A stretch of DNA of 64,000 bases, taken from positions 19,839 to 83,838 of the forward strand of contig CAYLLT010000008.1 of NCBI GenBank assembly GCA_964384465.1, given 5' to 3'. The DNA is from CAYLLT01 sp964384465 (GTDB lineage: Bacteria > Planctomycetota > Phycisphaerae > UBA1845 > PWPN01). The notes beneath the pieces were generated by a model that saw nothing but the letters and a program-made list of their open reading frames with translations, was not told the DNA's origin and did no database searches. Below are positions 33,373 through 41,306 of the stretch, piece by piece (position 1 is the stretch's first letter; the number at the start of each line of letters is the position of its first letter). The translations under genes were made by a program, and so were the position numbers.

Positions 33373-34515
33373 GTGATCTATCACTTCCTCGATTACTGGC
33401 TCAACTACCCCGCCGGCCCGTATGCCTATAAGGACGCCCTGTTTCGCGCGACCTGTGCCATCCTGCTGGGTTTCACCGTCGTTCGCCTGCTCGGCCCCCG
33501 CGTTATTCGCGAACTGATCCGCCGCAAGATCGGCGACCACCCCGAGTTCGACAACGAAGCCCTCAACAAGATCACCCAGGACAAGAAAAACGTCCCCACC
33601 ATGGGCGGCATCCTCATCATCGCCGCCATCTTCGTCTGCGTCATCCTGCTCGCCGACCTGCGGAACTATTACATCCGCATGTCCATGTTCTGCATGTTAT
33701 GGCTCGCCCTCCTCGGCGGCGTTGACGACTGGCTCAAGCTCACTACCCGGACCCGCGCCGGCACCCGCGACGGCCTCAAGTTCTACGAAAAATTCCTCTT
33801 CCAGATCGGCCTCGGCGTCCTCCTCGGCATCTTTATCTACCGTCACGGCCAGCAGAACATGGCCATGGCCACCGTCCGCGGCGAGACGCTGGAGGCCTTC
33901 CGCATCCTCAGCGTGCCGTTCTACAAGCACGGGATCACGCTCGGCATCCCGGCGTTTCTGATTCTGACAGTTCTGGTCATCGCCGGCACATCCAACGCGG
34001 TCAATTTGACCGATGGTATGGATGGACTGGCCGCCGGGTGCATGGCCTTGTGCAGCTTCGCATTCATGGTGCTCTCGTTCCTGGGCGGCGACCCGGAGCG
34101 GGCCCAGAGCCTGCTGCTGCCCTACATACCGGCCACCGGCGAGCTGGCGGTGCTGTGCGGTGCGATCATGGGCGCGTGCCTCGGATTTCTCTGGTTCAAC
34201 TGCCACCCGGCCCACGTCTTCATGGGCGATACCGGCTCGCTGCCGCTCGGCGGGCTGATCGGGTATGTGGCCATCGTCACCCGGCAGGAGCTGATGCTGT
34301 TCATCGTCGGCGGCGTATTCGTCATCGAGGCCATCTCGGTCATGCTCCAGGTGGGATACTTCAAATTGAGCGGCGGCAAGCGTATTTTCCGTATGGCCCC
34401 GATCCACCACCATTTTCAACTCGCCGGCTGGACCGAAACACAGACGGTGACAAGATTCTGGCTGATCGCCGCCCTGTTCGCCGGCGTGGCCCTGGCGACG
34501 GTGAAGCTGCGGTAG
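33373..34515 (+). CDS. mraY: Phospho-MurNAc-pentapeptide transferase MraY
   Basis: Integral membrane enzyme making lipid I from UDP-MurNAc pentapeptide and undecaprenyl phosphate. Conserved parts are KKNVPTMGGILII, the catalytic Asp pair GGVDDWLKL, NLTDGMDGLAAG, FLWFNCHPAHVFMGDTGSL and the APIHHHFQLAGW His motif. Length 380 with about ten helices. It starts with GTG; an ATG 4 nt upstream is in another frame. Upstream 33297-33372 holds a short repeat of AATCGGAAA type. Confidence 0.97.
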   Translation: MIYHFLDYWLNYPAGPYAYKDALFRATCAILLGFTVVRLLGPRVIRELIRRKIGDHPEFDNEALNKITQDKKNVPTMGGILIIAAIFVCVILLADLRNYYIRMSMFCMLWLALLGGVDDWLKLTTRTRAGTRDGLKFYEKFLFQIGLGVLLGIFIYRHGQQNMAMATVRGETLEAFRILSVPFYKHGITLGIPAFLILTVLVIAGTSNAVNLTDGMDGLAAGCMALCSFAFMVLSFLGGDPERAQSLLLPYIPATGELAVLCGAIMGACLGFLWFNCHPAHVFMGDTGSLPLGGLIGYVAIVTRQELMLFIVGGVFVIEAISVMLQVGYFKLSGGKRIFRMAPIHHHFQLAGWTETQTVTRFWLIAALFAGVALATVKLR

Positions 34516-34520
34516 CGCGA

Positions 34521-34576
34521 TCGGAACCCCGCACGCCAGTGCGGGGCCGGCCCACCACTGGCGTGGTGGGTTCGGA
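34521..34576 (+). repeat. Repeat family E before ftsW
   Basis: Hairpins CCCCGCAC-GCCA-GTGCGGGG (34527-34546) and CCCACCAC-TGGC-GTGGTGGG (34551-34570) inside TCGGAAC and GTTCGGA arms. Same design as 12574-12647. The first in-frame ATG of ftsW is at its right edge. Confidence 0.75.
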
Positions 34577-35922
34577 TGGATTCGGCGATCTTGAACGGTA
34601 TGGGAAGTGTGAACATGTCCTCTTGGTCATATCGAGATGTCTTCTCTGCGAACTCTGTGCCGTCGACGGCACCGTCTCTGCGGTTAAAGGAACAGCAATC
34701 CGCAATCGGCCCCGCTCGCTCCGCCGCCATCGTCGCCGTCGCCGCCGGACTCATGAGCATCGGGGCGGTCATGACGCTGTCCGCCAGCGCTTCGGTCGAC
34801 CGGCCCATCCTCTGGTGGGCGCTGTGGAAATCTCCCGCCATCCGGCAACTGCTGTTCGTCGGCGCCGGCCTGCTGGCCATGCTCGTCGCCACCCGAATCC
34901 CGTACCGCATTTGGTCGGCGGGGCGGCGGGAATTCATTCCCGCACTCCTCTTCCTGCTGCTGGCGCTGGGCACGCTGGCCCTGGTATTCGTGCCCGGCAT
35001 CGGCGTCATGGTCAACAATGCCCGGCGGTGGATCCAGTTGGGGCCGGTGACGTTGGGCATCCGCTTTCAACCGTCTGAACTGGTCAAAATCGCGTTGCCG
35101 ATCTTCCTGGCCTGCTGGATGACGGCAGTAGGTTCCGCAGTAGGTCCCGCCTGCCGGGCGGGACTCTCCCGCCCAAGGTCCCGCCCGGCAGGCGGGACCT
35201 ACAGGTGCGCTGGGACGCAATCGGTGGTGCGGATCCCGTTCTGGCGAGGTCTATTCCCCGCCGTGATCGTGATCGGTATCAGTGTAGCCGCCGTGGGCAT
35301 CGAGGATTTCGGCACCGCCGCCTTGCTCGCCGCCGTCGCCGGGGCCATGCTGCTCGTCGGCGGAGCCAAGCTCTGGCACCTCTGTCTCATGGCCCTGCCG
35401 GTCGTGCCGGCATTCGGCTATCTGCTCATGAGCCGCTCGCACCGCATGGAACGCATCATGATCTTCCGCGATATCTGGCGCGATCCCCAGAACAAGGGCT
35501 ACCAGGCGGTCCAGTCGCTCAGTACCATCGCCGGCGGAGACTGGTGGGGCCGCGGACTCGGTCGTGGCTTCGTCAAGGGCTATCTGCCCGAAGCCCGGAC
35601 CGATTTCATCTTCTCGGTCATTTGCGAAGAACTCGGTATCATCGGGGCCGCCGCCGTCATCGCGCTGCTCATGGTACTGGTCTGGCAGGGCCTCACGCTG
35701 ATCCGACGATGCCCCGACCCGATGGGCCGGTTGCTCGCGTTCGGCATCGCCTTCACGCTCGGACTCCAGGCCGCCATCAACATCGCGGTCGTGACCGTCT
35801 GTGTGCCCACCAAGGGGATCGCACTGCCGCTGGTCTCCGGCGGAGGGTCGGGCGTCATCTTCCTGGGCGCGCTGGTAGGCGTGTTGGCCAACATCGCCCG
35901 ACACAGCGGGGATCACCGATGA
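34576..35922 (+). CDS. ftsW: Peptidoglycan glycosyltransferase FtsW (SEDS family)
   Basis: Polytopic SEDS polymerase partnered with FtsI. Conserved parts are NNARRWIQLGPVTLGIRFQP followed by SELVKIAL, QSLSTIAGGDWWGRGLGRGF, LPEARTDFIFSVICEELG, and VPTKGIALPLVSGGGSGVIF. Two repeat-derived parts are visible: an N-terminal NSVPSTAPS segment (palindrome at 34657-34672) and residues 189-209, encoded by an exact 63-nt hairpin, located in the loop after LPIFLACWM. Alternative starts are ATG 34600 and 34615; the extreme N-terminus is unsure. No murD lies between mraY and this gene. Confidence 0.93.
   Translation: MDSAILNGMGSVNMSSWSYRDVFSANSVPSTAPSLRLKEQQSAIGPARSAAIVAVAAGLMSIGAVMTLSASASVDRPILWWALWKSPAIRQLLFVGAGLLAMLVATRIPYRIWSAGRREFIPALLFLLLALGTLALVFVPGIGVMVNNARRWIQLGPVTLGIRFQPSELVKIALPIFLACWMTAVGSAVGPACRAGLSRPRSRPAGGTYRCAGTQSVVRIPFWRGLFPAVIVIGISVAAVGIEDFGTAALLAAVAGAMLLVGGAKLWHLCLMALPVVPAFGYLLMSRSHRMERIMIFRDIWRDPQNKGYQAVQSLSTIAGGDWWGRGLGRGFVKGYLPEARTDFIFSVICEELGIIGAAAVIALLMVLVWQGLTLIRRCPDPMGRLLAFGIAFTLGLQAAINIAVVTVCVPTKGIALPLVSGGGSGVIFLGALVGVLANIARHSGDHR
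34657..34672 (+). repeat. Repeat family F palindrome inside ftsW
   Basis: GTGCCGTCGACGGCAC, identical to copies in fliN and murG. It encodes VPSTAP in the variable N-terminal tail. Confidence 0.7.
35140..35202 (+). repeat. Repeat family H: 63-bp perfect hairpin inside ftsW
   Basis: Arms 35140-35164 and 35178-35202 are exact reverse complements (start GTAGGTCCCGCCTGCCGGGC) around a 13-nt loop. The length is exactly 21 codons, and no stop occurs in the ftsW frame. Confidence 0.85.
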
Positions 35923-37241
35923 CTGAACGAACGCAGATCGTCTTCGCGGGCGGCGGCACCGGCGGTCACCTGTTCCCCGCCCTGGCCGTTGTGGAGTCCT
36001 TGCGCTCCCGCGAGCCCGACATCGACATCCGCTTTTTCTGTACTGAAAAACCGCTCGATCGCGACATTCTCACCGCCGCCAAAGTGCCCGCCGTCCCGCT
36101 GGGTGTTCAGCCATTCCCCTCAAGTCCCTGGCGCTGGCCGAGCTTCTGGCTGCACTGGCAACAGTCTGTAAAGCTCTGCATTCGCCGATTCCAACAGTGT
36201 CCTCCGGGTGTCGTCGTCGGCGCGGGCGGCTATGCCTCCGGACCGCCGGTCCATGCCGCGCTGCGACTCGGCATTCCGACCTTCCTGCTCAACCCCGATG
36301 CCGTTCCCGGCCGGGCCAACCGCTACCTCGCCGAGCGCAAGGGCCTCGCCGGCATCTTCGCCCAATGGCAGGTCACGCGCCGGCATTTTCCGCCAAGCGC
36401 CCGAGTCATGGTCACAGGTTGCCCGGTTAGACCCTCGTTCTTCTCCGTGCCGTCGACGGCACTGTCTCCGTGCCGATGGGGTGAGATTTTGGAGTCCTTT
36501 GGTCTGGCTTCCAACCGCCGCACTCTGCTGGTCACCGGCGCATCCCAGGGCGCCCACACGATCAACCAGGCCGTGTCCCGCCTCGCCGGCGCGATCACTT
36601 CCGCCGGCTGGCCCTTGACACGCGACGCGACTACGTCGCAACAGGACGCGGAGCGTCCGTCGCGTGTCAAGGGCTGGCAGATCCTGCATCTGAGCGGAGC
36701 GGCGGATGTCCAGCCCGTGGCGGCGGCGTATCGGGCGGCAGGGACAGCGGCCGTCGTCCTCCCGTTTACTGAACGCATGGCCGACGCCCTCGCGGTAGCG
36801 GACCTCATCATCTCGCGGGCGGGGGCCTCAACACTGGCCGAACTCCTGGCCCTCGGCAAACCCTCCATCCTCCTGCCGTATCCGTTCCACCGCGACCGCC
36901 ACCAGTGGCACAACGGCGCCGTGCTGGTGCAGGCCGGCGCCGCGGCCATGCTGGAAGACCGCCGGGAAGCTTCGGCCAATGCCCGGCAACTCGGCCCGCT
37001 GCTCTCCGAACTCATGGCCGATGAAGGCAAACGGCAAGCCATGGCCGCCGCCGCCCAGGCGCTCGGCCGCCCGGAAGCGGCCGATCTCATCGCCGACGTT
37101 CTCCTATCGGAGGTACGCTATGTCCCGGATGCGTTCAGCCGCGACCCGCTCGCCGCGGCGGAGCCGCCGGGCCGAGCCGGGAAGGGGAGCGCGTTCCACC
37201 CGCAAAAACACGCTCCAGCACAGGCTGTAAAACTCTCATAA
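35919..37241 (+). CDS. murG: Lipid II synthase MurG (GlcNAc transferase)
   Basis: Peripheral membrane glycosyltransferase making lipid II. The N-terminal signature FAGGGTGGHLFPALAV (about 9-24) and GAGGYASGPPVHAALRLGIP are intact, as are LVTGASQGAHTINQ, PFTERMADALAVADLIISRAG and ASTLAELLALGKPSILLPYP. Length 440 exceeds the usual 360. The extra comes from a VPSTALSP segment (about 177-184), a WPLTRDATTSQQDAERPSRV segment (about 231-250) and a basic C-terminal tail, the first two from palindromes. ATGA overlap with ftsW. Confidence 0.94.
   Translation: MTERTQIVFAGGGTGGHLFPALAVVESLRSREPDIDIRFFCTEKPLDRDILTAAKVPAVPLGVQPFPSSPWRWPSFWLHWQQSVKLCIRRFQQCPPGVVVGAGGYASGPPVHAALRLGIPTFLLNPDAVPGRANRYLAERKGLAGIFAQWQVTRRHFPPSARVMVTGCPVRPSFFSVPSTALSPCRWGEILESFGLASNRRTLLVTGASQGAHTINQAVSRLAGAITSAGWPLTRDATTSQQDAERPSRVKGWQILHLSGAADVQPVAAAYRAAGTAAVVLPFTERMADALAVADLIISRAGASTLAELLALGKPSILLPYPFHRDRHQWHNGAVLVQAGAAAMLEDRREASANARQLGPLLSELMADEGKRQAMAAAAQALGRPEAADLIADVLLSEVRYVPDAFSRDPLAAAEPPGRAGKGSAFHPQKHAPAQAVKLS
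36447..36462 (+). repeat. Repeat family F palindrome inside murG
   Basis: GTGCCGTCGACGGCAC encoding VPSTAL, between the N- and C-terminal domain parts of MurG. Confidence 0.7.
36611..36674 (+). repeat. Repeat family I hairpin inside murG
   Basis: Outer arms GCCCTTGACACGCGACG (36611-36627) and CGTCGCGTGTCAAGGGC (36658-36674) are exact reverse complements. The 30-nt interior holds a second hairpin GACGC-GGA-GCGTC (36645-36657). Confidence 0.8.
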
Positions 37242-37677
37242 TCGCCACCCACACGCCGGCGCGATCCATCGATCGAAAACTACCTGCCAACCGCCATTTT
37301 TACCGCACCATCCGCCTCAAGGAATTTCAAACTTGCTCCCGATACGTATCTGTGCCATTTAGCCCCCGGCATGCCGGGGGTGAAATGGTTTCACCTGGAA
37401 ATCGGATGCAGCGAAGAGGTGATTGGGTCGTCGACGACCCTTGATTTCCCTCCTTGGAAGGAAGTCCGCCTTCGATTAAGATAACCATCAAGGCCGGCGT
37501 GGCGCGATCGCCGGTCACGAACCATGACCCTCGTTTGCCGGGCCTCGACCTTCGGTCAAAGCTCGGGCCGTTTGGAATGCGGCGGTGTCCGGTGTGAAGA
37601 GATGACTTCCAACCGGCCGGAACGAGGCTTCGCGTTCGTCATAACGGGTCTCACATCAAGACAGAGGGAACGATTCC
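37242..37677 (+). other. Non-coding gap before murC with two palindromes
   Basis: About 435 nt without a gene. It holds a near-perfect 34-nt palindrome at 37355-37388 with the core CCCCCGGCATGCCGGGGG and arms CCATTT/AAATGG, and the F2 element at 37422-37442 (reverse complement of the one inside murF). A candidate promoter follows. Small ORFs here have no recognisable content. Confidence 0.6.
37454..37482 (+). promoter_or_regulatory. Possible murC promoter
   Basis: TTGGAA and TAAGAT spaced by 17 nt in the large gap before murC. Each box matches 4 of 6 consensus positions. Confidence 0.3.
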
Positions 37678-39240
37678 ATGTCCAATGGCGCAGGGAAGCG
37701 CGGTGTTCGCAAAGGTACTTCACACCCCGTCTCACAAACTGGAAATCCTGAAGCGGCGGCTCCTCCGGCTGCCGCGGAAACCACCGTCGCTCCTGTGGCC
37801 GTGGACTGGTCGCCGCAAGGTGCCCGCGTGCACCTGATCGGCATCGGCGGATGCGGCATGCGCGGCGTCGCCGCCCTGCTGCTGCGGGAGGGCGCGATCG
37901 TCAGCGGATCGGATCGCAGCGAGTCCGGTGCTATCCAGCGTCTCGCCGACCAGGGCGTGCGGATCCACATCGGCCAGTGCGGCGATAACCTTCCCGACGT
38001 TTGCGACCTGGTGGTGTATTCCGCCGCGATTCGCGAGGACAATCCGGAACTCCTCGCCGCCCGCCAGCGCGGCTGCACGGTCATTAAATATTCGCAGCTC
38101 CTGGGCCGGCTCATGGCCCGTCGCAAAGGCATCGGCGTAGCCGGCACCCACGGCAAGAGCACCACCACCGCCCTCATCTCCTACGTCCTGCGTGAGGCCG
38201 GGCTGGACCCGTCCTTCGTCATCGGCGCGGGCGTCGAGCAGTTGGGCGGCGGCTCCGGCGTCGGCGACGGCGAGCACTTCGTCGTCGAGGCCTGCGAATA
38301 CGACCGCTCGTTCCTCAACTTGCGGCCGCGTCAGGCTACGATTCTGAACATCGAAGAAGATCACCTTGACTATTACAGCGGCCTCGACGCCATCGTCGAA
38401 TCGTTCCGCGCATTCGCGTCGCTCGTGCCGTCCGACGGGCTGCTGATCGTCAACGGCGCCGACCGCAGCGCGATGCGCGCCGCCGCCGGTATCGACGCGA
38501 CGGTTGAGACGTTCGGATTTGAAGGTGAAGTCGATTGGCGGGCGGAAATCCTCGACGCCGCTCGCGGGTGCTTCCGCTTCCGCGTGTGGCGGGGCGGGCG
38601 GCCGATCACCCGTGTGCAGTTGGGCATCCCCGGCCGGCATCATGTCGCTAACGCGCTGGCGGCGATGGCCGTCTGTTCGCACAACGGCGTCGAGATCGGC
38701 GCGATCGCTCAGGCCCTCGCCCGCTTCCGCGGCGCGTACCGCCGCCTCACCGAGCGCGGCCAGGTCGCCGGTGTGACGGTGGTGGACGATTACGCTCACC
38801 ACCCGACCGAAATCCAGGTCACGCTCCGGGCCGCCCGTGAATTTTACAACCCCCGGCGGATGTTCGTCGTCTTCCAGCCGCATCAGCATTCGCGGACGCG
38901 GTTCCTGCTCAACGACTTCGCCCGTAGCTTCGGCTCCGCCGACGTCGTCATCGTGCCGGACATCTATTTCGTCCGCGACAGCGAGTCCGAGCGGGACCTC
39001 ATCGACGCCAACGCCCTCGTCGAGCGGATCACTCTGAACGGCGGCGAGGCCCGCTTTGAGCCGAATTTTGGTAATATAGTCCGCCAGTTGTGCACCGAGG
39101 TGAGCCCCGGCGATCTGGTTGTCACCATGGGCGCGGGCAACGTCTGGCGCATCGCCGATGACCTGCTCACCTGCCTCGCGCGAACGCGCGGCGATGCGGA
39201 GGCCGAGTTCGTAGCCGCCGGCGACGCCGCCGAGCATTAG
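37678..39240 (+). CDS. murC: UDP-MurNAc:L-alanine ligase MurC
   Basis: First Mur ligase. It has the dinucleotide-like VHLIGIGGCGMRGVAALLL, the ATP loop GIGVAGTHGKSTTTALI, EACEYDRSFLNLRP, NIEEDHLDYYSG, VVDDYAHHPTEIQVTL and VFQPHQHSRTR. An N-terminal extension of about 45 residues rich in Ala/Pro precedes the family start. AGAGGGAA lies before the ATG. Length 520. The gap upstream suggests it may start its own transcript for murC-murB-ddl-ftsQ. Confidence 0.96.
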   Translation: MSNGAGKRGVRKGTSHPVSQTGNPEAAAPPAAAETTVAPVAVDWSPQGARVHLIGIGGCGMRGVAALLLREGAIVSGSDRSESGAIQRLADQGVRIHIGQCGDNLPDVCDLVVYSAAIREDNPELLAARQRGCTVIKYSQLLGRLMARRKGIGVAGTHGKSTTTALISYVLREAGLDPSFVIGAGVEQLGGGSGVGDGEHFVVEACEYDRSFLNLRPRQATILNIEEDHLDYYSGLDAIVESFRAFASLVPSDGLLIVNGADRSAMRAAAGIDATVETFGFEGEVDWRAEILDAARGCFRFRVWRGGRPITRVQLGIPGRHHVANALAAMAVCSHNGVEIGAIAQALARFRGAYRRLTERGQVAGVTVVDDYAHHPTEIQVTLRAAREFYNPRRMFVVFQPHQHSRTRFLLNDFARSFGSADVVIVPDIYFVRDSESERDLIDANALVERITLNGGEARFEPNFGNIVRQLCTEVSPGDLVVTMGAGNVWRIADDLLTCLARTRGDAEAEFVAAGDAAEH

Positions 39241-39262
39241 AGTGAAGATGTGAGTTAAGCCG

Positions 39263-40210
39263 ATGCGGTTCTCATCCGATTTCGCCAACATCCTCACCGA
39301 AAACGAGCCGCTCGGCCCGCGCACTTGGTTCGGGCTCGGCGGCCCGGCTCGCTGGATGGCCCGCCCGACCGGACTCACCCAACTCATGGAGCTGTTCCGC
39401 CGCTGCCAGCAGGAAGAGGTACCGGTCTACAAGCTCGGCCAGGGCGCCAATCTTCTGGTGAACGATGACGGCGTCGATGGCGTGGTTGTGCAGTTGAACG
39501 CGCCCGCGTTTCGCGGCGTTGACTGGAATGCCGACGCCCGCGATCCGGATATCGTCCGCGTGTCGGCGGGCGGCGGCATGGATATGAATCGCCTGGCTCG
39601 CGAGGCCGTCCGCCGCGGTTTCGCCGGCCTGGAGTGCATGGGCGGCATCCCCGGCACGCTCGGCGGCATCATCCGCATGAACGCCGGCGGGCGCTTCGGC
39701 CAGATTGCCGACGTCGTCCGCGCGGTTACCGTCGTCAATGCCGCAGGACAGCTCCGCACCCTGACGCACGAGCAGGTCGGCTTCCGTTACCGGCACACGG
39801 ATCTCGGCGAGACCATCGTCTGCCGGGCCACGCTGGAATTGAAGCGCGAAGATCCGACGCGCCTGCGCGAGCGCTTCCTGGAGATCTGGGACTATAAGCG
39901 GAAATCGCAGCCGCTGGCCGACTACAGTGCGGGCTGCGTATTCAAAAACCCTCCCAACGAAAGCGCCGGCGGATTGATCGATCGCGCCGGCCTCAAGGGC
40001 TGCACCGTCGGCGGGGCGTCGGTCTCGACGAACCACGCCAACTTCATCGTGGCCAAGGAGGGCAGCACCAGCCGCGATGTGCTCAGCCTCATCGGCCTGG
40101 TCCGCCGGAAGGTGGCCGAGCGATTCGGCGTCGAATTGGAGCTGGAGATCGAGATCTGGAACCGCCGACGTGCGAAGAAGACGTTGATCCGAACCGAGCC
40201 GCGACCGTAA
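39263..40210 (+). CDS. murB: UDP-N-acetylenolpyruvoylglucosamine reductase MurB
   Basis: FAD enzyme reducing UDP-GlcNAc-enolpyruvate. Signatures are NEPLGPRTWFGLGGPARWMA, KLGQGANLLVNDDGVDG, GIPGTLGGIIRMNAGGRFGQ, FRYRHTDLGE and YSAGCVFKNPPNESAGGLID. The residue after Gly in AGCVFKNP, often the catalytic Ser, is Cys here, a substitution known in the family. Length 315. The stop codon and the last residues (TEPRP) lie in the family D hairpin at 40196-40255. Confidence 0.95.
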   Translation: MRFSSDFANILTENEPLGPRTWFGLGGPARWMARPTGLTQLMELFRRCQQEEVPVYKLGQGANLLVNDDGVDGVVVQLNAPAFRGVDWNADARDPDIVRVSAGGGMDMNRLAREAVRRGFAGLECMGGIPGTLGGIIRMNAGGRFGQIADVVRAVTVVNAAGQLRTLTHEQVGFRYRHTDLGETIVCRATLELKREDPTRLRERFLEIWDYKRKSQPLADYSAGCVFKNPPNESAGGLIDRAGLKGCTVGGASVSTNHANFIVAKEGSTSRDVLSLIGLVRRKVAERFGVELELEIEIWNRRRAKKTLIRTEPRP

Positions 40211-40255
40211 GGGAGCGGTCACAAACTGACTACCGCTCCCTTACGGTCGCGGCTC
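40196..40255 (+). repeat. Repeat family D, 24-bp perfect hairpin at the end of murB
   Basis: Arms 40196-40219 (start GAGCCGCGACCGTAAGGGAG) and 40232-40255 are exact reverse complements around a 12-nt loop. The TAA of murB (40208-40210) lies in the left arm. It is a copy of the 28-bp element at 31625-31692. Confidence 0.82.
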
Positions 40256-40293
40256 TGCAATGGTGAGAGACTAACGGAAACGGAGTTCCCACT

Positions 40294-41256
40294 ATGACCC
40301 GCCTTGCCGATCGTGTTGTCTCAAGAATCATCACTCCCAAAAGTGTTGAGCGGCAGCTCAAAATCACCGTGCTTTCCGGGGGACCGAGTGCGGAGCGCGA
40401 AGTCAGCCTCATGAGCGGCCGTGCCGTCACCGCCGCCCTCGAATCGCTCGGACACGAGGTCTCCTGTGCAGATATCGCCCCCGATTCGCTCGCCGCATTG
40501 GACATACCCGCCGACATGGTATTCATCGCCCTGCACGGCGCGTTCGGCGAGGACGGGCGCGTCCAGCAGATCCTCGATCAGCGCGGCATTTGCTACTGCG
40601 GTTCCGGCGCCGCCGCCTCCGCTCTGGCCATGGACAAGGTCGCCAGCAAATGCCGCTTCGTCGAAAACGAAATCCCGACGCCATCATTCGACGTGGTCAC
40701 GCCCGAGCGCATCGACAGGATCATCGAAACCCGCAGCCTGCCGGTGGTGGTGAAGCCGATCACTGAAGGCAGCAGCATCGATTGCCACATCGTAGAGGAC
40801 GTTGGTGCACTGCGTCCGCTGCTGACGACCATGACCGAACGATACGGCCGCTGTCTCATCGAGCGCTATGTCAGCGGGCTGGAGCTCACCGTCGGCATTC
40901 TCGGCCAGGAAGCCCTGCCCCCGATCCAGATCCGCACGCGGCGCAATTTCTATGATTACGAAGCCAAATATGTTGACGACGAGACGGAGTATCTCTTCAA
41001 CATCGATCTTCCGCCGTCGCTGCTGCGGGATATTCAGGCCATGAGTTTGCGGGCTCATCGCGCCCTCGGCTGCCGCGATTTCTCACGCGTGGACTGGATG
41101 GTCGATGAAGATACGCATCAGCCCTACGCCCTTGAGGTGAACACGATACCGGGCTTCACCGATCATTCGCTGCTGCCCAAGGCGGCCAAACAAGCGGGCT
41201 TGAGTTTCGCCCAGCTTTGCCAGCGCATCATCGATTTCGCTTGCGAGCGAGAGTAG
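40294..41256 (+). CDS. ddl: D-alanine--D-alanine ligase Ddl
   Basis: ATP-grasp enzyme making the D-Ala-D-Ala dipeptide used by MurF. Motifs: VLSGGPSAEREVSLMSGRAV, FIALHGAFGEDGRVQQILD, VVKPITEGSSIDCHIVED, YVSGLELTVGILG, CRDFSRVDWMVDE and EVNTIPGFTDHSLLPKAA. Length 320 is slightly longer at the N-terminus. The TAG stop is part of the repeat GTAGCGGCGG. Confidence 0.96.
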   Translation: MTRLADRVVSRIITPKSVERQLKITVLSGGPSAEREVSLMSGRAVTAALESLGHEVSCADIAPDSLAALDIPADMVFIALHGAFGEDGRVQQILDQRGICYCGSGAAASALAMDKVASKCRFVENEIPTPSFDVVTPERIDRIIETRSLPVVVKPITEGSSIDCHIVEDVGALRPLLTTMTERYGRCLIERYVSGLELTVGILGQEALPPIQIRTRRNFYDYEAKYVDDETEYLFNIDLPPSLLRDIQAMSLRAHRALGCRDFSRVDWMVDEDTHQPYALEVNTIPGFTDHSLLPKAAKQAGLSFAQLCQRIIDFACERE

Positions 41257-41283
41257 CGGCGGCCCCCCCGTGGCTGTAGCTAC
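41253..41283 (+). repeat. Repeat family A remnant at the end of ddl
   Basis: Starts GTAGCGGCGGCCCCCCCGTG, truncated on the right (ending GTAGCTAC). The ddl stop codon is inside its first bases. Confidence 0.6.
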
Positions 41284-41306
41284 AAAAGTCTCCAACGGAG
41301 CACTTA

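Noticed and set aside
35205..35918. 238-codon upstream extension of murG
   Set aside because: Runs in another frame through ftsW, and is Arg-rich; the MurG signature starts right after the ATG at 35919.
37732..39387. 551-codon ORF on the - strand
   Set aside because: Antisense shadow of murC, whose motifs are complete.
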